Source of the DNA: Candidatus Sphingomonas excrementigallinarum
GTDB lineage: Bacteria > Pseudomonadota > Alphaproteobacteria > Sphingomonadales > Sphingomonadaceae
Direction: 5' to 3'
DNA: 44,764 nucleotides
NCBI GenBank assembly: GCA_019112965.1
Contig: DXIH01000009.1
Location: forward strand, 1-44,764
Shown here: in pieces, positions 16,876 through 25,212 of the stretch
Numbering within the stretch: position 1 is the stretch's first letter
How the letters are laid out: the number at the start of each line of letters is the position of its first letter
Notes under the pieces: model-generated
The model's database searches: none
What the model saw: only the letters and a program-made list of their open reading frames with translations
Told to the model about the DNA's origin: nothing
Made by a program: the position numbers and the translations under genes

Positions 16876-16942
16876 TCCACTCGGCGGCTCGGTGGTCCAG
16901 AGGGGACACAGACGGATCGCCGAGCAGATTTGGAGACATCAC

Positions 16943-17803
16943 ATGACCGTTATTGCCAGCAATATCAGTGCTATGCGGGCAACCGCTGCTTCGACCTCGG
17001 CCTCGCTCGCGCTCAGCACCTCGATGCAGCGCCTGTCGACCGGCAACCGCATCAACTCGGCAAAGGACGACGCGGCGGGTCTGGCCATCAGCGACTCGAT
17101 GACCGCGCAGATCAAGGGCATGGCGCAGGGCATCCGCAACGCGAATGACGGCATTTCGCTGGCCCAGACGGCGGAAGGCGCGCTGAACGAAGTCGGCAAC
17201 ATGCTCCAGCGTATGCGCGAGCTGAAGGTCCAGTCGTCGAACGGCACCTATTCGACCGCCGACAAGGCGAACATCACCAACGAGCAGACCACGCTGGCCG
17301 CGCAGATCAGCGCCGTTGTTAAGAACACGCAGTTCAACAACAAGCAGTTGTTCAACGCGGCCTCGAGCGTGACGATCCAGACTGGCGCAACGTCCAACGA
17401 CACGGTCAGCATCGGTCTGCGCGATCTGACCGCCACTTATGTCGCGGCAACGGGCGGCGCGGCCGCTACCGGCTCGCAGCTGGGCGCCGTCGTGAACTTT
17501 GCTCCGACTGGTACGGATACGGCGCTGAAGTCCGACAGTTTGGACAACTACGATGCCGCGATCGCCGACGTGTCGTCGATCCGGGCTGGCCTGGGTGCGA
17601 CGCAGAACCGCCTCCAGTCGGCGGTCAACAGCGCGACGTCGAACATGACCAACCTGGCCGAAGCGAAGAGCCGCATCTCGGACACCGACTTCTCGGAAGA
17701 AACCACCGCGCTCGCCAAGGCGCAGATCCTGAGCCAGGCGTCGACCGCGATGCTGAGCCAGGCCAACCAGTCGCAGCAGGGCGTGCTGAAGCTCCTCGGC
17801 TAA
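16943..17803 (+). CDS. fliC: Flagellin (first copy)
   Basis: Filament subunit (286 aa). The conserved N-terminal D0/D1 region ([56 protein letters not shown]) and C-terminal D1/D0 helix ([17 protein letters not shown], ending [10 protein letters not shown]) are complete. The central region is short, so the surface domains D2/D3 are essentially missing, as in many alphaproteobacterial flagellins. The ATG at 16943 is preceded by TTGGAGA and the conserved MTVI start; the frame is open upstream to 16697 without flagellin character. Transcribed from a sigma28-type promoter, and paired with a second flagellin gene 213 bp downstream that has its own promoter. Confidence 0.96.
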   Translation: MTVIASNISAMRATAASTSASLALSTSMQRLSTGNRINSAKDDAAGLAISDSMTAQIKGMAQGIRNANDGISLAQTAEGALNEVGNMLQRMRELKVQSSNGTYSTADKANITNEQTTLAAQISAVVKNTQFNNKQLFNAASSVTIQTGATSNDTVSIGLRDLTATYVAATGGAAATGSQLGAVVNFAPTGTDTALKSDSLDNYDAAIADVSSIRAGLGATQNRLQSAVNSATSNMTNLAEAKSRISDTDFSEETTALAKAQILSQASTAMLSQANQSQQGVLKLLG

Positions 17804-17855
17804 TCGCCCTGGGCGAATGCCGACCGCGGTTTTCCCCTCGGTCGCGGAAGGTGGA

Positions 17856-17888
17856 CCCCCCGATGCCTTATAATAAGGTGTCGGGGGG
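17856..17888 (+). terminator. Strong hairpin after the first flagellin gene
   Basis: An outer stem of CCCCCCGA (17856-17863) with TCGGGGGG (17881-17888) encloses the palindrome CCTTAT-A-ATAAGG. A smaller CGACCG/CGGTCG stem lies at 17821-17845. No T-run follows, so it may act as a 3'-end or mRNA-stabilising hairpin rather than a classic intrinsic terminator. Confidence 0.5.
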
Positions 17889-17926
17889 CTCCGCCCGAAA
17901 AAATGCGCCCACTCGATTCTTTTCTC

Positions 17927-17953
17927 TAAAGTCCGGTTCCAGGCGGTCGTTAC
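17927..17953 (+). promoter_or_regulatory. Sigma28 (FliA) promoter of the second flagellin gene
   Basis: TAAA at 17927-17930, a 15-base spacer, then GTCGTTAC at 17946-17953. Spacing and -10 motif match the first flagellin promoter, including the G after TAAA. The leader to the ATG at 18017 would be about 55 bases. Confidence 0.78.
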
Positions 17954-18016
17954 CCGTCATGGCAGCTCGACCTTCGCCTTGGGGGCGGCGGAGAGCTCCG
18001 GCTTTGGAGAACAACC

Positions 18017-18862
18017 ATGACGGTTATCGCCAGTAATATTTCGGCGTTACGCGCCTCGAGCGCCAACGGCGCCGCCACGGAATCGCTGAACGTGTCGATG
18101 CAGCGCCTGTCCACCGGCAAGCGAATCAACTCCGCGAAGGACGACGCCGCCGGCCTCGCCATCGCCGCCTCCATGTCGGCGCAGGTGCGTGGCATGAACC
18201 AGGGCATTCGCAACGCCAATGACGGCATCTCGATGGCGCAGACCGCCGAAGGTGCGCTGGACGAAGTGAGCAACATGCTCCAGCGTATGCGCGAACTGGC
18301 CGTGCAGAAGGCCAACGGCATCTATTCGACCAACGACAAGGCGAACATCACCGCCGAACAGAACGCGCTGGCGAATCAGGTGTCGAACATCCTGTTCAAT
18401 ACGCAGTTCAACGGTCAGAAGTTGCTGGACGGGACGGCTGGCACCGCCGGTGTCGTGCCGATCCAGGCAGGCGCGAATACCAACGACGCCATCAACATGA
18501 CCTTCACCAACATGACCACCGATGCCGCGATCAATGCCGCGGTCACCATCGTCAATCCGGCGACGGGGCCCAGCACCATCGCCGCCGCCGCGACGCTCGA
18601 AAATTTCGACGGCGCGATCGGCCGGGTCGCCAACATCCGCGCAGGCCTGGGTGCCACGCAGAATCGGCTCCAGTCGGCGGTCAATAACCTGACCTCGAAC
18701 GTCACCAACCTGACGGACGCGCGCAGCCGCATCGAGGACACCGATTTCTCGGCCGAAACCACCGCGCTCGCCAAGGCCCAGATCCTGAGCCAGGCGTCGA
18801 CCGCGATGCTGAGCCAGGCCAACCAGTCGCAGCAGGGCGTGCTCAAGCTGCTCGGCCAGTAA
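18017..18862 (+). CDS. fliC: Flagellin (second copy)
   Basis: Second short flagellin (281 aa), closely similar to the first in its ends ([55 protein letters not shown]) but divergent in the middle. The last 100 bases are nearly identical in DNA to those of the first copy, including wobble positions, which suggests recent duplication or gene conversion. It has its own sigma28-type promoter and a clear terminator at 18953-18984. Whether both are used in one filament or at different positions cannot be told from sequence. Confidence 0.96.
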   Translation: MTVIASNISALRASSANGAATESLNVSMQRLSTGKRINSAKDDAAGLAIAASMSAQVRGMNQGIRNANDGISMAQTAEGALDEVSNMLQRMRELAVQKANGIYSTNDKANITAEQNALANQVSNILFNTQFNGQKLLDGTAGTAGVVPIQAGANTNDAINMTFTNMTTDAAINAAVTIVNPATGPSTIAAAATLENFDGAIGRVANIRAGLGATQNRLQSAVNNLTSNVTNLTDARSRIEDTDFSAETTALAKAQILSQASTAMLSQANQSQQGVLKLLGQ

Positions 18863-18952
18863 TTCCCGGATCCTGAGCGCCCCGGCACCGCGCCCCCACT
18901 CGGGTGGCGGGGCCGACCGGCCGCGAGATCCTCACGGACCGGTTTGCAGGAC

Positions 18953-18984
18953 AAACCCCGGCGGCAGCGATGTCGCCGGGGTTT
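18953..18984 (+). terminator. Terminator hairpin of the second flagellin gene
   Basis: Perfect 11-bp stem: AAACCCCGGCG (18953-18963) pairs with CGCCGGGGTTT (18974-18984) around a 10-base loop. The stem ends in TTT and sits about 90 bases after the stop codon. Confidence 0.75.
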
Positions 18985-19088
18985 ACTTGCGTGTGGTTAG
19001 AGTCTGATCGGCTGACGTGAGCCGGTGCCGTACTGATCCAGCGCCGTTGGATCGCATCCTAGGTGAAGGCGCAGGATTGACTCCGCAT

Positions 19089-19165
19089 CGTCATGGCGAG
19101 CGTAGCGAAGCAATCCAGAGCCGGACTAGGACGCCCTGGATTGCTTCGCTACGCTCGCCATGACG
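19089..19165. repeat. Large perfect inverted repeat
   Basis: Two 30-bp arms (19089-19118 and 19136-19165) are perfectly complementary around a 17-base loop; the arms contain the words GTCATGGCGAGC and GAAGCAATCCAG. It lies between the convergent ends of the second flagellin gene and the permease gene. It has the look of a dispersed palindromic intergenic element. Nothing else is seen between 18985 and 19187. Confidence 0.85.
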
Positions 19166-19187
19166 GATTGGTGTGATGTGCCATGCT

Positions 19188-20411
19188 TTAATCGGCGCGC
19201 AGCACGATGGCGGGTGATGTCCGCCCCGCGCGCCAGGCGGGATACAGGCTGGCCAGCACCGCGCCCGCCACGACGCTCAGGGCGATCACCGCCAGCTCGC
19301 GCGCGGAAATCCCGATCGGCAGCGACAGGAACACATCCCACTCGGCCTGCCGGGCAGGGGACAGATGGCGGACGCCCGCAACGATCGCCGCCCGCTGGGT
19401 CAGCAGCGCCGCGGCCAGCGACAGGCCGATGCCCGCCCCGATCAGCGCGATGATGCTGCCCACGGTGGCGAAGATCCGCATGATGCTGCGCGCGGACACG
19501 CCCATGGTGCGCAGAATCGCGATCTCGCGCCGCTTGGCCCGCGCGAGCAGGGTCATCGACGACAATATGTTGAACAGCGCGACCAGCGTGACCAGCCCGA
19601 CCGCGATGGTCATGCCGATCTTTTCGGTGACGAGCGCGGCGAGCAGCGCGCGATTGGCCTGTTGCCAGCTGGTGATCGGATAGCCCGAACCCAGCCGCTG
19701 CCGGATCGCGGTCGTCACCGCCGCTTCCCTGTCCGCGCCGGTCAGCACCACCGCGACCCGGCGGGTCACGGCCGGATCCTGTTGCAAGATCGGCGAATCG
19801 AGCGGGGCGAACAGTGTCACCTGGTCGCTGCCCTTGTCGTCGTCGGGATAGAAGGCCGCGACCCGTGCCGGGGTCAGATCGAGTGACACGTCATTGTCGG
19901 CACCGACGCGAACGCGGCCGATCGCGATCCGGTCGCCGGGGAACAGCCCCAGCTGCATCGCGGCATTCTGGCCGATCGCCACCGCATTTGCCGGATCGGG
20001 ACTGTGCGCGAGCGCCGAACGCATCGTCGGCACGAGTCTATAGAGTGTCCGAGGATCGCGGCCCTGGAGCTTCACGGCCGTGATCCGGCCGTCGATCGAC
20101 AGCCCGGCGGTGATCTCGCGAATCGGTTCGGTGCGCGTGACGCCGGGGATTTTGGCGATCGTGGCGGCGACCTGCGCCTCAGTCAGCTTCGCGCCCGCGG
20201 GCACGGTGACGCTAAGATGCCCGTCGACCGGCGCGACGCTCTCGGCCAGCTTCGTCTGCGCGCCGTTCATGACGGCGATGACCAGCACCAGCGCGGCGAC
20301 GCCGATCATGACGCCGGTACAGCCGATGCCGGCGACCAGCAGGACCAGCCGCCCGCCCGCACCCGGCCACAGATAGCGGGCGATCAGATGGCGTTCATGG
20401 CGTGCGAGCAT
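19188..20411 (-). CDS. FtsX/LolC-like ABC transporter permease
   Basis: Membrane permease (407 aa) of the MacB/FtsX/LolC-E type. It has one N-terminal membrane segment (about residues 20-50), a large periplasmic domain (about 55-255), and three C-terminal segments (about 265-290, 315-340, 370-400). The start (RHLIARYLWPGAGGRLVLLVAGIGCTGVMIGVAALVLVIAVMNG) and the SMTLLARAKRREIAILRTMG loop are characteristic of LolC/LolE, which extract lipoproteins from the inner membrane. No LolD-type ATPase is next to it, so substrate and partner are unknown. It sits between flagellar units with no obvious functional link. Its ATG is preceded by a hairpin that includes the likely ribosome-binding site. Confidence 0.82.
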   Translation of the reverse strand: MLARHERHLIARYLWPGAGGRLVLLVAGIGCTGVMIGVAALVLVIAVMNGAQTKLAESVAPVDGHLSVTVPAGAKLTEAQVAATIAKIPGVTRTEPIREITAGLSIDGRITAVKLQGRDPRTLYRLVPTMRSALAHSPDPANAVAIGQNAAMQLGLFPGDRIAIGRVRVGADNDVSLDLTPARVAAFYPDDDKGSDQVTLFAPLDSPILQQDPAVTRRVAVVLTGADREAAVTTAIRQRLGSGYPITSWQQANRALLAALVTEKIGMTIAVGLVTLVALFNILSSMTLLARAKRREIAILRTMGVSARSIMRIFATVGSIIALIGAGIGLSLAAALLTQRAAIVAGVRHLSPARQAEWDVFLSLPIGISARELAVIALSVVAGAVLASLYPAWRAGRTSPAIVLRAD

Positions 20412-20413
20412 CG

Positions 20414-20436
20414 GCGTCCCCGGTCATCGGGGACGC
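20414..20436 (-). promoter_or_regulatory. Hairpin covering the permease ribosome-binding site
   Basis: An 8-bp perfect stem (GCGTCCCC with GGGGACGC, 7-base loop) ends two bases before the start codon of the permease gene. On the mRNA the GGGGA of the 3' arm is the only Shine-Dalgarno-like word near the ATG, so pairing would hide it. A regulatory effect is inferred. Confidence 0.4.
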
Positions 20437-20475
20437 GCTTAGTATAAGTGGAGCCTGTCGGGAATGGCGTGCGCT

Positions 20476-20595
20476 ATTCCTCCCCTGCAAGGGGAGGGGG
20501 ACCAGCGAAGCTGGTGGAGGGGTGTCCCGCTATCGAGAGGGTGACACCCCTCCGTCAGGCCTGCGGCCTGCCACCTCCCCTTACAGGGGAGGAAT
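20476..20595. repeat. REPIN-like intergenic repeat, copy next to fliA
   Basis: A 120-bp element opening with ATTCCTCCCCTG and closing with CAGGGGAGGAAT. Each end is itself a small palindrome (CCTCCCCT/AGGGGAGG), and inner palindromes include ACCAGCGAAGCTGGT. It is clearly homologous to 41771-41910, and it ends four bases from the fliA stop. No transposase is encoded; it resembles a mobile doublet of REP sequences. Confidence 0.82.
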
Positions 20596-20598
20596 GAT

Positions 20599-21417
20599 TT
20601 ACCGCTGACTGGCGAGGGCCTTCTTCAACCGGGCATGCGCCGCGCTCTTGATCTGGCAGACGCGCGCCGCGCCGACGCCCAGCACCAGGCCGATTTCCTC
20701 CAGGTTGAGTTCCTCTACATAATAAAGCTGGATCACCATCGCCTCGCGCTCGGGAAGGGCGGAGATGGCGGCGATCAGCGCGTCGCGCAGGTCGCTTTCG
20801 GCCAGTTGCTCGAACGCGTTGGGCGCCTCGTCGGCGAACCAGGGCAGGTCGTCGGCATAGACATCGTCGATCGCCTCCATGCGGACCGCCTCGGCGGTCT
20901 TATAGTCGGCGCGCAGCCGCTCGACCGTGATGCCCAGCTTTTCGGCGACCGTCTCGTCGGTCGGGACCTGACCTTCGGTCTGGGACAGGGCGTTGACCGC
21001 ATCGTGATACTGGCGCCGGCGGCGCATCGCGCCGCGCGTCGTCGTCGCCTGACGGCGCAGCTCGTCGATCATCGCGCCGCGCAGGCGCGACTTGAGGTAA
21101 TGACCGAACTCGACGCCACGCTCCTCGAACGAGGCGGCGGCCTCGACCAGCGCGACCAGGCCGACCTGCACCAGATCCTCGACCTCGATCATGCTCGACA
21201 TGGACCCATGCACATGCCACGCGATCCGGCGGACCAACGGCAGATGCTGGCGGATCACCGCATTCGCGTCGCCGCCCGGCATCCCAGCGCGACGCGGCGC
21301 CGGACGATAGGTCAGCGGCTGATCGGCGACCGTGGGATTGGTCAGCGCGGGATCGAAATTCGCCGGGTTGAAGCTCTGCGCGTCCATGAACGCGCCGCTC
21401 AGGGGATGTGCGCTCAT
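20599..21417 (-). CDS. fliA: FliA, flagellar sigma factor (sigma28)
   Basis: Sigma70-family factor (272 aa) of the FliA type, which directs RNA polymerase to late flagellar genes. Region 2 includes LPLVRRIAWHVHG and VEDLVQVGLVALVEAAASFEERGVEFGHYLKSRLRGAMIDELR. Region 3 (DETVAEKLGITVERLRADY) and region 4 with its helix-turn-helix (LPEREAMVIQLYYVEELNLEEIGLVLGVGAARVCQIKSAAHARLK) are intact. The ATG at 21417 overlaps the flhA stop (ATGA), so it is preferred over Met11. As third gene of the operon with flhA, it should be under the sigma54 promoter at 24393-24408. Its antagonist FlgM is encoded 3.5 kb away. Confidence 0.96.
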   Translation of the reverse strand: MSAHPLSGAFMDAQSFNPANFDPALTNPTVADQPLTYRPAPRRAGMPGGDANAVIRQHLPLVRRIAWHVHGSMSSMIEVEDLVQVGLVALVEAAASFEERGVEFGHYLKSRLRGAMIDELRRQATTTRGAMRRRRQYHDAVNALSQTEGQVPTDETVAEKLGITVERLRADYKTAEAVRMEAIDDVYADDLPWFADEAPNAFEQLAESDLRDALIAAISALPEREAMVIQLYYVEELNLEEIGLVLGVGAARVCQIKSAAHARLKKALASQR

Positions 21418-23495
21418 GCTGCCAACGCCTGTTGCTGGTGATGATGGGGAGAGCCGATGACGGCGACGACTTCGACGGCCTTGTCCTCGGGCACTTCAAA
21501 GAAGGAGAGGACGGGGGTGTCGGGCAGGCAGGTGCGGACCAGCTTGCGCATCGCGATGCGCACGCCCGGCTGTACGACCAGCGCGAAGGGCTTGGCCTCG
21601 GCGATCAGCGGCTGGGCGGCCTGGGTCAGCGCCTCGGTGATGCGGCGGCCCAGATCGGGTTCGATCACATGGCGGCGCGCGGTGTCGGCGCGCATGGCCT
21701 GGCCCAGAAGCCCCTCGAGCTGACCGTCCAGCGTCATGACACGCAGCGGTTCGCGCATCCCGCACAGCTTCTGGATGATGAGCGCGCCCAGCTGCGGCCG
21801 GATCAACTCGACAATCTCTTCGGCGTCGAGCGTCTTCTGGGCCGCCACGGCGATCGCGCTGGCGATGCGGCGGAACTCCTTCAAGGTGATATTCTCCGAA
21901 AGAAGGCCCTTGAGAACCTGGGTCAGGGTGGTGAGCGGCAGCGGGTTGGGGCTGAGCGAGGCGGCGAGTTGCGCGGCGCGCTCCTTCAGCCCATCGAGCA
22001 GCGACTGGACCTCGTCGGGGCCGAGCAGCTCGGCGGCGTTCGAGGACAGGATGTGGTTCAGGTGCGTCGCCATGACGGTGCCCGGATCGACGACCAGGTA
22101 ACCCATGCCGGTGGCGGCATCGGCGTCGCCCTTCAGGATCCAGGTCGCTGGCAGGCCGAAGGTCGGGTCCTTGACCGGCTTGCCGTTCAGCGCGCCGAAC
22201 GCCTGGCCGGTGTCGAGCGCCAGCATCTCGTCGGGCGAGACCTGATCCTCGGCCGCGACGACGCCGTTGATGATGATGCGATAGCTGTAGGGCGCGAGGT
22301 TGATGTCGTCGCGGACACGCGCCTGCGGCACGACGAAGCCCAGGTCCTTGGACAGCTGGCGACGGACGCCGGTGATACGGGCCATCAGCGGCGCGCCGCG
22401 GCGCTCGTCGACCAGCGGCACCAGGCCGTAACCGATGTCGATATGCACCTGCATGCCGTCGATCACCTCGTCCCAGCCGATGCGCGAGGGGTCGACCGGC
22501 TCGGGCGCGGGGGCGGCGGGGGCGATGACCGGGCGCTTCTCGATCTGGCGCAGCTTCCAGGCGGTGAAACCGGCGATCCCGGCGGCGGGCAGCAGCACCA
22601 GATGCGGCATGCCCGGCAGGACGCCCAGCAGACCCAGGATCGCGGCGACCGGGATCCAGGTCTTGGACGCACCGAACTGCGAGCCGATCTGGCCCGCCAG
22701 ATCCCTGTCCGACGACACGCGCGTCACGATGGCGGCGGCGGCGATCGACAGCATCAGGCTGGGCAACTGCGCGACCAGCGCGTCGCCGATGGCGAGCAGG
22801 ATATAGGTCTTGGCCGCGTCGGCGATGCCCATGCCATGGCTGACCGGACCCAGGATCAGGCCGCCGATGACATTGGCCGCCAGGATCAGCATGGCGGCGA
22901 CCGCGTCGCCCTTCACGAACTTGGACGAACCGTCCATCGAGCCGTAGAAATCAGCCTCGGTCGACACCTCGACGCGGCGCGCCTTGGCCTGGTCGGGGGT
23001 GATGAGCCCGGCGTTCAGATCGGCGTCGATCGCCATCTGCTTGCCGGGCAGCGCGTCCAGGGTGAAGCGAGCGGACACTTCCGACACGCGGCCCGCGCCC
23101 TTGGTCACCACGATCAGGTTGATGATCATCAGGATCGCGAAGACGAAGAGACCGACGACATAGTCGCCGCCGATCAGGAAGGTGCCGAACGCCTCGATGA
23201 CGTGACCCGCCGCGCTCTCACCCTCATGGCCGTGGACCAGCACGATGCGGGTCGAGGCGACGTTCAGGCCCAGGCGGAACAGGGTCGCGAAGAGGAGCAC
23301 GGTCGGGAAGGCCGAGAAGTCGAGCGGCTTCTCGGCGTTCAGCGCGACCATCAGCACGGCCAGGCTGATCGCGATGTTGGCGACGAAGAAGATGTCGAGC
23401 AGCGCCGGGGGGATCGGCACGACCATGACCAGCACCAGCAGCAGGATCGCGGCGGGCAGGGCCATGGTGCGGCCGCTGGAGAAGAGCTTGCCCAT
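21414..23495 (-). CDS. flhA: FlhA, export gate platform protein
   Basis: Largest subunit (693 aa) of the export gate, forming the nonameric ring that receives chaperone-substrate complexes. Eight predicted membrane segments occupy about residues 12-305. Conserved features include the FHIPEP-family stretch ATLFRLGLNVASTRIVL and the segment RFTLDALPGKQMAIDADLNAGLI between segments. The C-terminal cytosolic domain (about 330-693) is complete. The length is standard. It lies three bases after the lytic transglycosylase gene and overlaps fliA by four bases. Confidence 0.96.
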   Translation of the reverse strand: MGKLFSSGRTMALPAAILLLVLVMVVPIPPALLDIFFVANIAISLAVLMVALNAEKPLDFSAFPTVLLFATLFRLGLNVASTRIVLVHGHEGESAAGHVIEAFGTFLIGGDYVVGLFVFAILMIINLIVVTKGAGRVSEVSARFTLDALPGKQMAIDADLNAGLITPDQAKARRVEVSTEADFYGSMDGSSKFVKGDAVAAMLILAANVIGGLILGPVSHGMGIADAAKTYILLAIGDALVAQLPSLMLSIAAAAIVTRVSSDRDLAGQIGSQFGASKTWIPVAAILGLLGVLPGMPHLVLLPAAGIAGFTAWKLRQIEKRPVIAPAAPAPEPVDPSRIGWDEVIDGMQVHIDIGYGLVPLVDERRGAPLMARITGVRRQLSKDLGFVVPQARVRDDINLAPYSYRIIINGVVAAEDQVSPDEMLALDTGQAFGALNGKPVKDPTFGLPATWILKGDADAATGMGYLVVDPGTVMATHLNHILSSNAAELLGPDEVQSLLDGLKERAAQLAASLSPNPLPLTTLTQVLKGLLSENITLKEFRRIASAIAVAAQKTLDAEEIVELIRPQLGALIIQKLCGMREPLRVMTLDGQLEGLLGQAMRADTARRHVIEPDLGRRITEALTQAAQPLIAEAKPFALVVQPGVRIAMRKLVRTCLPDTPVLSFFEVPEDKAVEVVAVIGSPHHHQQQALAA

Positions 23496-23498
23496 CGC

Positions 23499-24356
23499 TT
23501 AGCCACCCATCCGTGCGAGCATCATATAGGCCAGGCGCGCATGATCGGGCTTGGGCCGCAGCACGCTGTCGCCGGTCGCGGTCGCGCCGCGCATCCCCAG
23601 CTGGTTCATGGTGCTGTTGGCCCAGGCGATCGCATCGGCGGCGCTTTCGTTGTTGCCGGTGACGACGGTCGCGTCGCCGTTCATGCCCTGGAGCGCGAGC
23701 GCCTGGGCGGCGAATTGCAGATTGGCGGCGCGTGTCTCGTCGCTATCGGCCTTGGTGCCGGCCAGCTTAGCGGAGAAACGGTCGTAAATGTCCGCGAGCG
23801 AGCGCGGCTGGCCGTTCGCGGCGTAGAAGACCGAGCGGTTGGCCCGCGCGGCGGCGGGGAACAGCGCGGCGCCGCTCGCCTGCGGGTTGCTGGCCATGGT
23901 GCCCAGGAACTTGGTCGCGCCGCCCAGGCCCAGGAAGTGTGCCATGTACAGGTCGGTGCCGCCCGCCTCGCGGCCCAGCGCCGATTCCAGCGCGGACTTG
24001 TTGTCCGAGGCGTGTTCGGCGGCCATCAGCGAGGCGGCGGTCGGATCGTTGCGCAGCCCCATCACCGCCGAGCGCGCACCGCCGGAAACATAATAGCGTC
24101 CGCCCGACTGGCCGATCGCATCGGCGGCCCAGCCCAGGCCGTGCTCGGCGCCGTGCTTCTTGACGACCGCCAGCCAGCTCTGCTCGACGAATTGATAGAG
24201 CCCCGACGCCGAGGAGGTGCCCGCGCGGGCATTGGCATTCAGCCCCGATTCCAGCTTCGCCTGGCCGAGCAGATAGCCGAAATCGACGCCCGTGCGGCTG
24301 GATGCCAGCGCGATGGCCGATTGGATTCTGGCGTGAGAGACGGATTGGACGGTCAT
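23499..24356 (-). CDS. Lytic transglycosylase, likely opens the wall for the rod
   Basis: SLT-type peptidoglycan lytic transglycosylase (285 aa). The catalytic glutamate is probably E36 in QAKLESGLN, followed by SASGLYQFVEQSWL, the usual second motif of the family. The C-terminal half is Ala-rich without recognised domains. No Sec signal peptide is visible, so it may be cytosolic at synthesis and exported by the flagellar apparatus; this is inference. FlgJ in this window lacks a muramidase domain, so this enzyme plausibly supplies it, as SltF does in other alphaproteobacteria. It is first gene of the flhA-fliA operon, 37 bases downstream of a near-perfect sigma54 promoter. Confidence 0.85.
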   Translation of the reverse strand: MTVQSVSHARIQSAIALASSRTGVDFGYLLGQAKLESGLNANARAGTSSASGLYQFVEQSWLAVVKKHGAEHGLGWAADAIGQSGGRYYVSGGARSAVMGLRNDPTAASLMAAEHASDNKSALESALGREAGGTDLYMAHFLGLGGATKFLGTMASNPQASGAALFPAAARANRSVFYAANGQPRSLADIYDRFSAKLAGTKADSDETRAANLQFAAQALALQGMNGDATVVTGNNESAADAIAWANSTMNQLGMRGATATGDSVLRPKPDHARLAYMMLARMGG

Positions 24357-24392
24357 GCTGAGTCGGAAAAGCCCTTGTTCGGGCCATACTCA

Positions 24393-24408
24393 GCAAGGGC
24401 CGTGCCAA
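24393..24408 (-). promoter_or_regulatory. Sigma54 promoter of the transglycosylase-flhA-fliA operon
   Basis: The minus strand reads TTGGCACGGCCCTTGC, which matches TTGGCACG-N4-TTGC exactly; the -24 GG and -12 GC are separated by 10 bases. Transcription should start near 24381, 25 bases before the ATG. CCGGCAA-type boxes lie about 130-170 bases upstream. Confidence 0.88.
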
Positions 24409-24454
24409 TTCCTGACGGTGCCGACAGGCGTACGACATGAATCGGCGCGGGGCA

Positions 24455-24480
24455 TAAAAAAAGCCCGGAAAACCGGGCTC
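24455..24480 (-). terminator. Intrinsic terminator of flgM-flgN
   Basis: On the minus strand AGCCCGG, a TTTT loop, CCGGGCT and a run of T residues form a classic intrinsic terminator. It lies about 100 bases past the flgN stop and before the sigma54 promoter of the next operon. Confidence 0.88.
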
Positions 24481-24538
24481 TTGTCTATTCGGCCGATCGG
24501 GGCCTGCGGATCATGTCGCCGGGGGTGCCGCCGCCGTT

Positions 24539-24577
24539 CCGGCAAAGCGGCAACCCGTTGCCGCCCGGCAGGCGGCA
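24539..24577. promoter_or_regulatory. Cluster of CCGGCAA/TTGCCG boxes (candidate FlbD sites)
   Basis: CCGGCAAA at 24539-24546, the palindrome CGGCAA-N4-TTGCCG at 24548-24563, and further CCCGGCA and CGGCAA words up to 24577. It lies 131-169 bases upstream of the sigma54 -24 element, a normal distance for an enhancer. Confidence 0.5.
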
Positions 24578-24578
24578 A

Positions 24579-24890
24579 TCAGGCATAGGCGCGCATGGCG
24601 GGGCGATAGCCCATGCCCGCATCGCCGGTCAGCGTCTGCAGGCGGCGGCGGACATTGGCCGCCATCAGGTTGACATAGATGCGGCAGGTCTCGTTCAGGC
24701 GATTGGCCTCGTCGGCCAGCTCGCGCAGCTCGGGGCCTGCGGGGCCGGTGCCGAGCGCGGCGACCTCCTCGATCGCGGCCAGCTTCTCGACCGTCGCACG
24801 TTCCAGCGCGGCCACGTCGTTGACCTTGAGCGCCGCAATTTCACGGTGAAGGGCCTCGATGACCCGGATCAGGGCGTCACGGCGTGTCAT
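24579..24890 (-). CDS. flgN: FlgN-like chaperone for hook-filament junction proteins
   Basis: Small helical protein (103 aa), probably the export chaperone of FlgK and FlgL. It is rich in Ala, Glu, Leu and Arg with long amphipathic helices (LIRVIEALHREIAALKVNDVAALERATVEKLAAIEEVAAL), the general FlgN pattern. It follows flgM with a four-base overlap, the same order as in many proteobacteria. FlgN is weakly conserved, so the identification depends heavily on this context. Confidence 0.8.
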   Translation of the reverse strand: MTRRDALIRVIEALHREIAALKVNDVAALERATVEKLAAIEEVAALGTGPAGPELRELADEANRLNETCRIYVNLMAANVRRRLQTLTGDAGMGYRPAMRAYA

Positions 24891-25180
24891 TTACCATTCC
24901 AGTCGAGCTTCAGCGCAATCATCTGGTCGGCGATGGTCGCCGGCAGGATCGGGAAATTGCCTTGGGCGATCGCCTTCTTGATCTCGGCGACGCGATCCAT
25001 ATCGACCGGCGGCTGCGCGGCCATGGTGCGGGCCATGGTGCTGGCGCCGCCGATATCGCTGTTCGCCTTGACCGGGTTCTGCGCGGTCTGGGTGGCTCCG
25101 GTGAGCGCGTTGGGACGCGCCACGGCGGCAACCCGCCCGACCCTCGCTTCCCCGGCACTCAGCCTTGTTACATCCACCAT
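24887..25180 (-). CDS. flgM: FlgM, anti-sigma28 factor
   Basis: Inhibitor of FliA (97 aa), exported through the completed hook to release sigma28. The C-terminal half (VDMDRVAEIKKAIAQGNFPILPATIADQMIALKLDW) is the FlgM sigma-binding domain; the N-terminal half is disordered in character. Two starts compete. ATG 25207 has no good ribosome-binding site and lies at or upstream of the predicted transcription start; ATG 25180 has AGAGGG upstream and gives the usual 97 aa, so it is chosen. It overlaps flgN by four bases and is expressed from a sigma28-type promoter, so FliA would raise its own inhibitor. Confidence 0.92.
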   Translation of the reverse strand: MVDVTRLSAGEARVGRVAAVARPNALTGATQTAQNPVKANSDIGGASTMARTMAAQPPVDMDRVAEIKKAIAQGNFPILPATIADQMIALKLDWNGK

Positions 25181-25212
25181 GCCCGCACCCTCTGGTTTCG
25201 CTGACATGATGT

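Noticed and set aside
21408..24440. A 1010-codon open frame on the plus strand
   Set aside because: It lies opposite flhA and the transglycosylase. Its translation is Arg/Gly/Asp/His-rich with no domain, the usual shadow of GC-rich codons.
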